Shown: positions 7,565 to 16,068, counted from the stretch's first letter. The stretch is DNA of 16,640 nucleotides from JAYEJW01 sp034716535 (GCA_034716535.1 JAYEJW010000062.1:1-16640), one strand, 5' to 3'. Program-made: numbers and translations. The notes: generated from the sequence alone by a model not told the origin.

Positions 7565-7641
7565 CCTCCCACGACACCCTGTTGGATCTGAAAAACCGAA
7601 CCGATCCTGAACAAGCCTGAACGACCTATCCAAGCTGAGAA

Positions 7642-9462
7642 ATGAGCCAAGCGTTCGATTTGATCTATCGCGTCCATCCGGCCTCCCCGCAGGCGCACCT
7701 CTTCGCGGTGGAGCTGACGATCCCCCTCCCACCCGCCGAGGAGCTGATCCTGTCCCTTCCGGCGTGGATACCGGGCAGCTACATGATCCGCGACTTCGCC
7801 AGGAACATCATCCGGATCGAGGCGGCCGATGCCTCCGGATCGCGCACGCTCGAGAAGCTGGACAAGCAGACCTGGCGTCTGCGCGGGATCCAAGCGCCCG
7901 TGACGGTTCGGTATCAGGTCTATGCCTGGGAGCTCACGGTCCGTGCGGCCCACCTGGACGGCACCCACGCCTACTTCAACGGCCCCAGTCTATTTCTAAG
8001 GGCGCAAGGGCTCGACCGGGTTCCCTGCCGGGTCGAGCTCGAGCGGCCGGCGGGGGATGAATACGGCGACTGGCGGATCGCAACCAGCCTAAGGCGGTTG
8101 GACGCAGAGCCCTTCGGCTTCGGGGCCTACCAGGCAGACGACTACGAGGATCTCATCGACCACCCGGTGGAGATGGGCACCTTCACGCTCATCCCCTTCA
8201 TGGTCCGCGGCATCCCCCACCAGATGGCCATCACGGGCCGCCACCGGGCGGACGAGGCCCGCCTTCAGCGCGACCTGACCCGTATCTGCGAGCAGCACGT
8301 GACCCTGTTCGGGGACCTGCCCATCGACCGCTACCTCTTTCTGACGACTGCCGTCGGCGAGGGCTACGGAGGGCTGGAGCATTGCTACTCCAGCAGTCTA
8401 CTGTGCAGCCGCGATGAGCTTCCAAAGGTCGGCGAGGAGAAACCCAGCGAGGGCTACCGCCGCTTTCTGGGACTCTGCAGCCACGAGTACTTCCACCTCT
8501 GGAACGTCAAGCGCATTCGCCCCCGGGTCTTTACCGACAAGGGTCTGGGGCAGGAGGTCCACACCCGCTTGTTGTGGGCCTTCGAAGGCATCACCTCCTA
8601 CTGCGACGAGCTGGCCTTGGTGCGGAGCGGATGCATCGAGCAACGGGACTACCTGCAGCTGCTCGCCGAGACAATCACCCGGGTCATGCGCAATCCCGGT
8701 CGCCTGCTGCAGACGGTGGCCGAGTCCAGCTTCGACGCCTGGACCAAGTTCTACAAGCAGGACGAGAACGCGCCGAACGCGATCGTGAGCTACTACGCCA
8801 AGGGCGCCCTGGTTGCTTTGGCCCTGGACCTTACCATCCGTCGCGAGACGGAGGGTGCGAAGTCCCTGGACGACCTCATGCGTGCCCTGTGGGAGCGCCA
8901 CGGCAAGTCGGCCGTCGGCGTGTCGGAGGGGGGCGTGGAGGTCCTGGCCGCGGAGGTGACCGGTCTGGATCTGGACGCGTTCTTCCGACAAGCCTTGGAT
9001 TCCACGGAGGACCTTGAGCTCACCGACCTGCTCGCCGCCCAGGGAATCGGGCTGCGCATGCGCCCGGCCAGAGGCTCGAAGGACCTGGGCGGGGTCGCAG
9101 ATGAGGTCAAGGACGAACCGGCCAAGCCGACGCTCGGGATTCGCCTCCAGCCCAACGCCGCCGATGCCGTCATCGGTGTGGTCCTCACCGGCAGCGCCGC
9201 CCAGCGGGCAGGCCTTGCGCCCGGCGACACGCTGATCGCCCTGGATGGTATCCGCGTCTCCCGGGAGAACCTGGATACCCTGGTAGAGGGGATCCCCGAG
9301 GGTGCAGAGACGAGCATCCACGCCTTTCGCCGCGACGAGCTCATGGGGTTCCGGGTGCGCCCGGTGCCCGCCGCCGCGGATACCTGCGAGCTGCGCATCC
9401 TACCCGATGCCACCGAGGAGGCGGCGCAGCGCCGTGCCGCCTGGCTCGGGTCGGCGGGCTGA
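7642..9462 (+). CDS. M61-family metallopeptidase with PDZ domain
   Basis: A 606-residue protein. The zinc motif is HEYFH (residues 281-285) followed by NVKRIRP, and Glu315 in FEGITSY is the third ligand, 30 residues on. This HExxH-(29)-E layout, with the N-terminal beta domain (GSYMIRDFARNI at about 45-56), is that of glycyl-aminopeptidase-like M61 enzymes. Residues 497-580 form a PDZ domain (TLGIRL...GSAAQRAGLAPGDTLIAL...), which usually recognises C-termini or substrates. No signal peptide is seen, so it is probably cytoplasmic. A weak GAG ribosome site precedes the ATG. birA follows after 9 nt, so the two are probably co-transcribed, a link with no obvious functional reason. Confidence 0.92.
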   Translation: MSQAFDLIYRVHPASPQAHLFAVELTIPLPPAEELILSLPAWIPGSYMIRDFARNIIRIEAADASGSRTLEKLDKQTWRLRGIQAPVTVRYQVYAWELTVRAAHLDGTHAYFNGPSLFLRAQGLDRVPCRVELERPAGDEYGDWRIATSLRRLDAEPFGFGAYQADDYEDLIDHPVEMGTFTLIPFMVRGIPHQMAITGRHRADEARLQRDLTRICEQHVTLFGDLPIDRYLFLTTAVGEGYGGLEHCYSSSLLCSRDELPKVGEEKPSEGYRRFLGLCSHEYFHLWNVKRIRPRVFTDKGLGQEVHTRLLWAFEGITSYCDELALVRSGCIEQRDYLQLLAETITRVMRNPGRLLQTVAESSFDAWTKFYKQDENAPNAIVSYYAKGALVALALDLTIRRETEGAKSLDDLMRALWERHGKSAVGVSEGGVEVLAAEVTGLDLDAFFRQALDSTEDLELTDLLAAQGIGLRMRPARGSKDLGGVADEVKDEPAKPTLGIRLQPNAADAVIGVVLTGSAAQRAGLAPGDTLIALDGIRVSRENLDTLVEGIPEGAETSIHAFRRDELMGFRVRPVPAAADTCELRILPDATEEAAQRRAAWLGSAG

Positions 9463-9471
9463 ACAGGCGGC

Positions 9472-10461
9472 GTGGAGACGCATCTGCAGATCGTTCGACA
9501 GCTCGCGGACGGGGAGTTTCACTCCGGCGAGAAGCTTGCCGAGCGATTCGGAATCAGCCGCGCCGCCGTCTGGAAGGCTGTCCACAAGGCCGGCGAGGTG
9601 CTCGGGCTTGAGGTCGAGTCCCGCCGTGGCTGCGGTTACCGTCTGACCGCCCCGCTGGAGCTGCTGGACCCCCAGGTCATCCTGGCTGGGATCTCCCATG
9701 AGGCTCAGCGACACATCGCCCGGCTGGAGATACACGACAACATCGACTCCACCAACAGCCACCTGATGCGCGAGGCCCACGCCGGCGCTCCCACCGGCAC
9801 CCTGTGCTTGGCGGAGCGCCAGACCGCAGGCCGTGGGAGGCGCGGCCGCACCTGGGTCTCGCCCTTCGGGAGCAATGTCTACCTCTCGGTGCTATGGCGC
9901 TATCCCTTCGGTCCGGCAGAGCTCGGGGGCTTGAGTCTTGCGTCAGGCACGGCCATCGCCGGCGCCCTCCAGGCCCAAGGGGTGGAAGGCATCGCTCTAA
10001 AGTGGCCCAATGATGTCCTATGGCAACGGCGCAAGCTTGCCGGCCTGCTGCTGGAAGTGGCGGGAGAGGCTCACGGCCCCAGCCTGGTGGTTGTGGGTCT
10101 TGGGCTGAATACCCGTCTCCGCGGTCTGCGGGCGGCGGAGATCGACCAGCCGTGGGTCGATCTGGATACCGTGCTCGGCCCCGACGGCTACGGCCGCAAC
10201 CGCCTCGCGGCTCAGGTCGCGGAGCGCCTGATCGGCGCTTTGGAGCGCTACGGCCGCGAGGGCCTGACCCCCTTCCTGGAAGAATGGGAGCGCTTCGATC
10301 TCTACCGTGGCGAGCGGGTGGAGGTGCGCCTGGGTGACCGTCGCATCGTCGGCATCCACGCCGGCATCACCGAGCAAGGTGCTCTGCGGCTGGATGTCGG
10401 CGGCACCCTGCAGGCCTTTCAGGCCGGTGAGGTGAGTCTCCGCCCCGCGGATAATCACTGA
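9472..10461 (+). CDS. birA: Biotin-protein ligase / biotin repressor BirA
   Basis: A 329-residue bifunctional protein. Residues 1-60 form the winged helix-turn-helix (GEKLAERFGISRAAVWKAVH, then GYRL) that binds the biotin operator. The ligase core carries the biotinyl-adenylate loop GRGRRGRTW (residues 120-128), the family hallmark, and KWPNDV (177-182) with the active-site lysine. The C-terminal domain (about 280-329) is present. It attaches biotin to acetyl-CoA carboxylase carrier protein. The start is GTG, with AGGCGG just upstream; length agrees with E. coli BirA (321). Many relatives have coaX next, but here a chaperone operon follows. Confidence 0.96.
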   Translation: METHLQIVRQLADGEFHSGEKLAERFGISRAAVWKAVHKAGEVLGLEVESRRGCGYRLTAPLELLDPQVILAGISHEAQRHIARLEIHDNIDSTNSHLMREAHAGAPTGTLCLAERQTAGRGRRGRTWVSPFGSNVYLSVLWRYPFGPAELGGLSLASGTAIAGALQAQGVEGIALKWPNDVLWQRRKLAGLLLEVAGEAHGPSLVVVGLGLNTRLRGLRAAEIDQPWVDLDTVLGPDGYGRNRLAAQVAERLIGALERYGREGLTPFLEEWERFDLYRGERVEVRLGDRRIVGIHAGITEQGALRLDVGGTLQAFQAGEVSLRPADNH

Positions 10462-10720
10462 TCATGCGTCAGCCAGCCATCCGCCGGACGCAGGGTGGGT
10501 TAGCTCAGGATACGATGTCGAGTGTAGCAATGTGGCGCGGGCGCGGCTTGCCGTTTACACGCACTGTCTCCACGCGCTCCAGATGTTGCTCGATCGAAAG
10601 CGGGCGGACTATCGGCCCCAAGAACCGAGCGCCGTTCTGCCCGGGCAACCCGCCTCTCGCCACGGTATACTGCCGCACCGATTTACCCTCAGGGTTCCAG
10701 CACCGGCGACCATCCCCACC
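10462..10720. other. Intergenic region before the Hsp70 operon
   Basis: This 259-nt gap separates birA from the chaperone operon. It begins with a TGCGTC/GACGCA inverted pair (10465-10470, 10487-10492) without a T-tract, then a half-copy of a REP-like element (GCAGGGTGGGTTA). A TATACT hexamer at 10666-10671 could be a -10 box, 50 nt before the operon's first ATG, but no convincing -35 lies 16-18 nt upstream. No CIRCE and no clear sigma-32 promoter is seen. The minus strand holds a possible transposase-like remnant. Confidence 0.5.
10505..10621 (-). pseudogene. Possible remnant of a transposase N-terminal region
   Basis: Thirty-eight minus-strand codons ending in TGA read LGPIVRPLSIEQ, then HLERVETVRVNGKPRPRHIA and TLDIVS. 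The VRVNGKPRPRHIATL part resembles the R-x-DGKxRQRxxAxLG start found in some IS1634-type and similar transposases. There is no start codon and no continuation upstream, as birA's end and the chaperone leader flank it. Match is by eye on a short stretch, so this is tentative. Confidence 0.25.
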
Positions 10721-13291
10721 ATGTCCAAGAAGCTGAGGCGGCGCGCACCGCGCAGCAAATCCGCACCCACCAATCTCTCCCCCGAGGCCGTCGAGCGCAA
10801 GGCGCGGGAGGATCTGGCCAGCGGACGTCACCGCGAGGCCATTGCCGGCTTCAAGCAGCTCCTCAAGCTGGAGCCGCGCCAAGTCTGGCGCACCGCTCTG
10901 GCGGATGCCTATGCGGGCCGGGCGCGCGAGCTGGCCGCCAAGGGCATGGTCAAGGAGGCCCTGGTGATGTGGGAAAACCGGGCCGGATTGGGCGAAGGCA
11001 TCGCTTTCGAGCCGGAACAGGCCGCACTCCTGCTGCGCATGGGCCGCGTGGAGCCGGTGCTCGCCCTGTTCGCAGACACGGGCGCCGTCCCGAGCGCCGA
11101 GCGCGACCGGTTGCGGCCCCTCCTCGCCGCCCGATACCTCGCCGGGGAGGACACGATTGCCGAGCGGCTGCCGGCCGACGACCCGGTGGTGCTCCACGCC
11201 GAGGCGGCGCGCGCCGCCCTGGCGGCCTATTGCGCCGGCGACAAGACAGCCCTTCAGGCGACGCTGACGGAGATCCCGTTCCGCTCGCCCTACCGCGACT
11301 GGGTCCAGATTCTCAAGGCCCTGCAACGCCTGCCGGAGAGCCCCGAGGAGGCCGCCGGTCAGCTCGCCCGCGTGGCGGAGGGCTCCGCCTTCGGCCATCT
11401 GCGGCGGGCGGCGGAGCTGGCCCTCCTGCCGGAGGCTGCCTTCCTGGCGGCGATCCGCGGCGCCGGCAAGACGACGGTCCGCTTCGCCTGCGCCCTGCGC
11501 GGCTGGCCACAAGCGCGTATCGTGCTGTGGGAGGAGCTCGACCGGCTGGGCACCGCACCGCGGCCCGAGACGCAGTTGCGCTTGATGTATCGGCACCGCG
11601 AGGCCCTGGGGGCGGACTGGATCCGCCGTCGGGGCCTGCGTCTGTTGATTGCGGGCTACCCCGCCAGCCTCAAGTGGCGCGGGTCAATGGGCGCACGCCC
11701 GACGAGCAGAGAAGAGGCCCTCCTTGTGGCCGCGTGGGTTGCCGAGCGCCGGGGAGACCCGTGGGACGAGCACGAGCGTTGGGAGAGCTACGCGCGCTAC
11801 CTGATCCATGAGCAGACGAGCGAAGGCCAAGACTCGTTGCGCAACTTGCGTATTGCCCTAGCCTTCCGCCGCTGCGACGGCGTCGGCGACGTTCTGTCCA
11901 GCGCCACCCCTTCTGCGGACCCGGAAGACCTCGACCGCCTGGTGGCTGCGCAGCTCGAGGAGAGCCTGACCTGGGACCCGGACGACTGCGACACCTATCT
12001 GGGCCTGATTCACTACTATCGGCGTGGCAAGCTCCTCAAGGATGTCCGCCGGCTCCTGGAGCAGGCGGCTGCTCGCTGGCCTAAAGACATGCAGGTCCTC
12101 GGCGCGGCCCTGGACACCGCCCTCGACGCCGGCTCCTTCAAGAAAGCGGCCGGTCTGGCCCGCGAGATGCTCGCCCTGGACCCCATCAACAGCGGCGTGC
12201 GCGAGCGCCTGGTGGAGGCCCACCTCGCGCATGCCCGCAAGCAGATCAACAAGGGGCGCCCGGACCTGGCGCGCAAGGAGCTCGTGCAAGCCGGGGAGTG
12301 GGCCCGCAGTGGGCATGCGCGCGATCAGCTCGACCTCACCTCTGGCCTGATTGCGCTATTCGAAGACGCCGAGACGGGCGCCCCGGCGCTGCGCGACATG
12401 GTCGGGCGCCTCGGCGGTGGGCTGGCCGGCCTCCTGGCCTTCGCCCTGGCGGGGGAGGCGCTCAAGCTCTCGCCCCAGAAGCTGTTCAAGACAATCGGGC
12501 TCGACAAGCCGTCCGCGGCGGGACGCGACGATCTGCTCGCCACCCTGAGCCGGCTGCGTACCCACCTGGACAGTGGTGGCAAGATCACCCGCGAGCTCGG
12601 TACCTCTCTCGACAAGGCGCTCGCAACCGCTCCCTGGACGGGCCTGTCCCGGGGCGAGACCGAGGGGGCCTGCGACACCTTGCGCCGCTGCGGGCTCCAT
12701 AAGGTCCGCCTGCGCGTGGCCCGTATAGCCCTGAAGCGATGGAAGGGCGAGCCCGTGTTCGAGCTCCACGCCTTCGATGCCAAGTACCCCAAGGGCTTCA
12801 ATGGCCGCTCGGACAACGACATTTATCGTCTGGAAATCGCCCTCGAGCGCGCCCGCGAGGAAGGGGACACGCGCACTGCTCTGCGCATCGAGGAGATCCT
12901 CGCGAGCCTTAGCCCGTTCGGCATTGGACCCATGCCCTTCGCGCCGCCGCCCCGCAGCGACTCCACCGCCTTCTCTCCGGACGCGGAAGTGATTGTCACG
13001 CTCTTCGAGACGCTCGGACTCGATCAGGCGCTGAACATGCTGGGTGTACCGCCGGACATGAAGCGCGATCTCAAAGGCTTGGCGCGCCGGAATGGCAAAA
13101 AGGCGGCAGCCGAGACACTGATCTCCTTCTTGGAGATGCTCGGCGGGTTCGCCGAAGGAGGGCTGGAGCCACCCGTTCCACGCCCGCCGCCGCGCAGGCC
13201 GGCCGGGCCCGAGGGCGGAAAGCCCAAGCGCGGGTCTGACAAAGACATTGATCGAGACGACGAGTTTCCCGACCAACTGGATCTGTTCTGA
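10721..13291 (+). CDS. Large TPR-like protein, first gene of Hsp70 operon
   Basis: An 856-residue, mostly helical protein that I do not recognise as a named family. A basic N-terminus (MSKKLRRRAPR) precedes a TPR-like helix pair at about 22-55 (EAVERKAREDLASGRHREAI...). A second, clearer TPR-like block covers about 400-527 (ending ALDPINSGVRERLVEAHLAH). A Pro-rich linker (about 735-755), a conserved-looking helical segment (767-810) and a charged Pro-rich tail follow. The last five residues, QLDLF (852-856), equal the sliding-clamp-binding consensus. The ATG at 10721 is chosen since codons upstream from 10532 read as unrelated, low-quality sequence. Its stop overlaps the J-like start (TGATG). 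It may recruit clients for the Hsp70; that is inference. IRGAGKTT (residues 248-255 approximately) is not a true Walker A motif. Confidence 0.85.
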   Translation: MSKKLRRRAPRSKSAPTNLSPEAVERKAREDLASGRHREAIAGFKQLLKLEPRQVWRTALADAYAGRARELAAKGMVKEALVMWENRAGLGEGIAFEPEQAALLLRMGRVEPVLALFADTGAVPSAERDRLRPLLAARYLAGEDTIAERLPADDPVVLHAEAARAALAAYCAGDKTALQATLTEIPFRSPYRDWVQILKALQRLPESPEEAAGQLARVAEGSAFGHLRRAAELALLPEAAFLAAIRGAGKTTVRFACALRGWPQARIVLWEELDRLGTAPRPETQLRLMYRHREALGADWIRRRGLRLLIAGYPASLKWRGSMGARPTSREEALLVAAWVAERRGDPWDEHERWESYARYLIHEQTSEGQDSLRNLRIALAFRRCDGVGDVLSSATPSADPEDLDRLVAAQLEESLTWDPDDCDTYLGLIHYYRRGKLLKDVRRLLEQAAARWPKDMQVLGAALDTALDAGSFKKAAGLAREMLALDPINSGVRERLVEAHLAHARKQINKGRPDLARKELVQAGEWARSGHARDQLDLTSGLIALFEDAETGAPALRDMVGRLGGGLAGLLAFALAGEALKLSPQKLFKTIGLDKPSAAGRDDLLATLSRLRTHLDSGGKITRELGTSLDKALATAPWTGLSRGETEGACDTLRRCGLHKVRLRVARIALKRWKGEPVFELHAFDAKYPKGFNGRSDNDIYRLEIALERAREEGDTRTALRIEEILASLSPFGIGPMPFAPPPRSDSTAFSPDAEVIVTLFETLGLDQALNMLGVPPDMKRDLKGLARRNGKKAAAETLISFLEMLGGFAEGGLEPPVPRPPPRRPAGPEGGKPKRGSDKDIDRDDEFPDQLDLF

Positions 13292-13584
13292 TGAGCGACC
13301 CCTACCTGATCCTCGGCGTCGGCGAAGACGCGGACGACGCCGCCATCGAGACCGCCTACCTGGAAGGCATCAAGCGCTGCCCACCGGAGCGGGACGCACG
13401 GCGCTTTGAGGCTGTGCGTACGGCCTACGAGACCCTGCGCACGCACCGCGATCGCCTGGCCTACGAGCTGTTCGACACCTCCCCCACCGAGCCGGCGGAC
13501 GTCCTGGACAGGGCGGCCCCTATCGGCGCATCCCGCCGTCCAGAGCCGGCGCTGTTTGCGGCCCTGCTGCGGGGGGATGCCTGA
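13291..13584 (+). CDS. J-domain-like protein lacking HPD
   Basis: A 97-residue protein. Residues 4-62 follow a J domain: DPYLILGVGEDADDAAIETA (helices I-II), then AYLEGIKR, and a helix III/IV stretch FEAVRTAYETLRTHRDRLAY. The HPD loop that triggers Hsp70 ATP hydrolysis aligns with Pro31-Pro32-Glu33, so the essential His and Asp are both missing. Such J-like proteins usually act as scaffolds or regulators, not as stimulators. The 35-residue tail is plain. Overlaps at both ends (TGATG with the TPR gene, TGATG with the grpE-like gene) show tight coupling. Fold assignment is good; activity is unknown. Confidence 0.82.
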   Translation: MSDPYLILGVGEDADDAAIETAYLEGIKRCPPERDARRFEAVRTAYETLRTHRDRLAYELFDTSPTEPADVLDRAAPIGASRRPEPALFAALLRGDA

Positions 13585-14243
13585 TGGACGAGGCTGCCAA
13601 GGACCAGCTCACTTCTCGCTTCAGGGCCTATCTGGACAGTGCCGACGCCGCGGGCGATCAAGGCGCGGAGGCCGAAGGTGATTCGGTCCCGGACCTCTTC
13701 ACCCTGCTGGCGGAGCTGGGCGCGCTTAAGAACGAGGTCAAGCTGGAGTCGCGCCATGTCAAGTCTTCCCTGGATGAGTTCCGCGGTCTGTACGGCACCC
13801 TGCGCGAGGCCAACACCCGTCTGGCTGACGAGCAGGAGCGGTGTCGGGAGCAGGAGCGGGTGTTGGGGCAGCAGGCGCAGAAGGATCTGCTCCTGGATCT
13901 GTTGGACGTGCGCGACCGCTTACAGGCGGGCTACGATCAGGCGGTCCGTTTCCGCCCGGGCCGGCTGACGGGTCGGGCCGCCGCCGGATTCGTAGCGTCC
14001 ATGGCCGAGGGCATGGCCATGAACCTGCGGCGGCTGGACGAGACCCTCGTCCGCCGTGGCGTGCGCCCGCTACCGGCGCTGGGAGAGACCTTCGACCCCC
14101 ACACCATGCACGCAGCAGAGCTGGCGAGCGACCCCGCCCGCTCGGAGGGACTCGTGGTGGGAGAGCTGCGCAAGGGCTTCCTGCACCAGGACAGGCTGCT
14201 GCGCTCCGCCGAGGTCGTGGTCAACCGGCCCGGTGCGGGGTGA
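13584..14243 (+). CDS. GrpE-like nucleotide exchange factor
   Basis: A 219-residue protein. A long charged, coiled-coil-like helix (about residues 40-115) leads into the GrpE beta domain: RGVRPLPALGETFDPHTMHA (Phe170-Asp171-Pro172, His176), followed by LVVGELRKGFLHQDRLLRSAEVVVNR. This is the GrpE signature, G-x-x-FDP-x-x-H...V-x-E-x-x-KG-F-x-x-x-x-x-LR-x-A-x-V-x-V. GrpE dimers release ADP from DnaK. The N-terminal half is unlike ordinary GrpE in sequence, and with a J-like partner just before it this looks like a dedicated set for the downstream Hsp70. The start ATG overlaps the J-like stop. Confidence 0.88.
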   Translation: MDEAAKDQLTSRFRAYLDSADAAGDQGAEAEGDSVPDLFTLLAELGALKNEVKLESRHVKSSLDEFRGLYGTLREANTRLADEQERCREQERVLGQQAQKDLLLDLLDVRDRLQAGYDQAVRFRPGRLTGRAAAGFVASMAEGMAMNLRRLDETLVRRGVRPLPALGETFDPHTMHAAELASDPARSEGLVVGELRKGFLHQDRLLRSAEVVVNRPGAG

Positions 14244-14337
14244 CGTTGTTGAGATGCCCTTTCGATTTCATTCGCGAAAATTGGGTAATTCGTAGTTGGA
14301 TCTTCATCTCTAAACCATTCGCTTTGGAAACACGACA
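14244..14337. other. AT-richer gap inside the Hsp70 operon
   Basis: The only real gap in the operon: 94 nt, visibly more AT-rich than the genes around it. It contains TTTCATTCGCGAAAATTGGG and CTAAACCATTCGCTTTGG. An in-frame TAA at 14311-14313 lies nine codons before the TTG of the Hsp70 gene. No recognisable promoter, terminator or small gene is seen; it may be a decayed insertion or a regulatory leader. Confidence 0.45.
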
Positions 14338-16068
14338 TTGAGCGACATCATTATCGGAATTGATCTGGGCACCACCAACTCCGAGGTGGCCGTGGTCCAG
14401 GAAGGCCGCACACACATCGTCGAGGTGGACGGGTCCAAGATCCTGCCCTCCATGGTCGGGTTGGCGGACGACGGCGCCCTGCTGGTGGGCCAGACCGCGC
14501 TCAACCAATATGCCCTTTACCCGGAGCGCACGGTGCGCTCCGTCAAGCGGCGCATGGGCGAGGACCTGCGCCTCCCCATGGGGGACCAAGCCTACACCCC
14601 GCAGGAGATCTCCGCCCTCATCTTGCGGCGTCTCAAGAAGGCCGCGGAGGATTACCTGGGCGAGCCGGTTTCCAAGGCCGTGATCACGGTCCCCGCCTAC
14701 TTCTCCGATGCCCAGCGCCAAGCCACCCGCGACGCCGGGGGGTTGGCGGGCCTGGAGGTGGCACGCATCATCAACGAGCCCACCGCCGCCGCCCTGGCCT
14801 ACGAGGCCGACCACAAGGGCGCCAAGAACATCCTGGTCTACGACCTGGGCGGCGGCACCTTCGACGTCTCCGTGGTACGCATCCATCAGGACGTAACCGA
14901 GGTGCTGGCGAGCCACGGCAACAACCACCTGGGCGGGGACGACTTCGACACCAAGCTCGTGGAGCACGTCACTGCCCACCTCACGGAGGCGAAGGGCATC
15001 GATCCAAGCGGCGAGCGCGCCGCCATGGCCCGCATCTTCCGCGCCTGCGAGGCGGCCAAGATCGCCCTGAGCGATGCCCCCTTCGCCCGCATCGAAGAGG
15101 AGTACCTTCTGGAGAAGGACGGCAAGCCGGTGCACCTGTCCTTGGAGCTGGATCGGTCCGACTACGAGGCCATGATCACCCCTTACATCGACGAGACCCT
15201 GGAGGCGACGCACATCGCGCTGAAGGGCGCTGGGCTGGCGGTGACGGACATCCATGAGGTCCTGCTCGTGGGCGGCGCCACCCGCACCCCCCTGGTGGGG
15301 CAGCGCCTGGAGCGGGGGCTCGGCATGCAGCCCCGCGGCGAGGTGGACCCGGAGCTGTGCGTGGCCGCCGGGGCCGCCATCCAGGCGGCGGTGATCTCCG
15401 GGCAGCAGGTGGCCGGCGTGCTGGTGGACGTCACCCCCTACACCTTCGGCACCAGCGCCTGGGCGGACCTCAACGGCGAGCCCTATCCCTACACCTTCAT
15501 CCCACTGATCCGTAAGAACACCCCCATCCCCGTCACCAAGAGCGACGCCTTCGAGACCATGCGCGACGGTCAGCCGGCCATCGAGGTGCGCGTCTACCAG
15601 GGGGAGGACCCGGACGCGCTCAACAACACCGAGATCGGCTCCTTCCGCATCGAGGGCCTGAGCGATGTCCCAGCGGGTAACGTCATCGTCACCACCTTCT
15701 CCCTGGATCTGAACGGCATCCTTCACGTCAGCTCCCGCGAGAAGCGCACCGGGCTGGAGAAGCACATCACCATCGACAACGCCACTGCCCGTTTCGAGGA
15801 GCAGGAGCTCGACGCCGCCCGCGAGCGCATCTCCGCCCTGATCGAGGGCGAGGCCGAGGATGTCACCCCAGAGCGGCGCGAGACGGTCCAGGCGCGCGCC
15901 CTGATCGAGAAGGCCGAGCGGCTCTTGCAGAGCGCGAATCCGGAGGACAAGGAAGACCTGGTGGATCTGGTCGAGTCGGTGCAGGATGCCCTCGCCAACG
16001 GCGACCCCGAGGCCTTGGAAAGGGCGGTCGCCGAGCTCTCCGACCTGATCTATTACCTGGAGTCCTGA
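14338..16068 (+). CDS. DnaK-like Hsp70 chaperone (accessory)
   Basis: A 576-residue Hsp70. ATPase motifs are intact: DLGTTNS (9-15), the VKRR lysine (near 70), DLGGGTFD (169-176) and VGGATRTP (311-318). The interdomain linker is VLVDVTP (361-367). A substrate-binding beta domain and an alpha lid of about 95 residues follow, but the disordered acidic C-terminal tail of E. coli DnaK (638 residues) is absent and subdomain IB is about 20 residues shorter. This is therefore a paralog, not the housekeeping DnaK, probably acting with its own GrpE-like and J-like partners. The start is TTG: a TAA nine codons upstream leaves no ATG option, with only a weak GGA ribosome site. The next gene overlaps by one base. 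Confidence 0.93.
   Translation: MSDIIIGIDLGTTNSEVAVVQEGRTHIVEVDGSKILPSMVGLADDGALLVGQTALNQYALYPERTVRSVKRRMGEDLRLPMGDQAYTPQEISALILRRLKKAAEDYLGEPVSKAVITVPAYFSDAQRQATRDAGGLAGLEVARIINEPTAAALAYEADHKGAKNILVYDLGGGTFDVSVVRIHQDVTEVLASHGNNHLGGDDFDTKLVEHVTAHLTEAKGIDPSGERAAMARIFRACEAAKIALSDAPFARIEEEYLLEKDGKPVHLSLELDRSDYEAMITPYIDETLEATHIALKGAGLAVTDIHEVLLVGGATRTPLVGQRLERGLGMQPRGEVDPELCVAAGAAIQAAVISGQQVAGVLVDVTPYTFGTSAWADLNGEPYPYTFIPLIRKNTPIPVTKSDAFETMRDGQPAIEVRVYQGEDPDALNNTEIGSFRIEGLSDVPAGNVIVTTFSLDLNGILHVSSREKRTGLEKHITIDNATARFEEQELDAARERISALIEGEAEDVTPERRETVQARALIEKAERLLQSANPEDKEDLVDLVESVQDALANGDPEALERAVAELSDLIYYLES

Larger units (their letters stand above)
7250..7641. other. Divergent intergenic region (392 nt), no gene
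   Basis: This separates the minus-strand respiratory operon from the plus-strand peptidase-birA pair, so it should hold both promoters. It contains an FNR-type box (7398-7411), AT-rich DNA around it (7371-7411), and the composite repeat copy B (7443-7564). Only weak sites for the peptidase promoter are visible in 7565-7641. Apparent reading frames here have no recognisable protein and contain the repeat, so I call no gene. Confidence 0.7.

Noticed and set aside
10494..10512. GGGTTAGCTCAG, like a tRNA D-arm
   Set aside because: No acceptor stem pairs around it and no T-loop (GTTCAA type) lies downstream; it is better read as part of a REP-like half-element.
10462..10720. CIRCE or sigma-32 heat-shock promoter before the Hsp70 operon
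   Set aside because: Neither TTAGCACTC-N9-GAGTGCTAA nor a CTTGAAA/CCCCAT pair at correct spacing is found.
11457..11485. IRGAGKTT as a Walker A P-loop in the TPR-like protein
   Set aside because: The glycine required four residues before GKT is Ala, the preceding strand is missing, and no Walker B follows; the protein is helical there.
14338..16068. HscA of the iron-sulfur (Isc) system
   Set aside because: No iscS/iscU/hscB/fdx neighbours; the GrpE-like partner argues against it, as HscA does not need GrpE.
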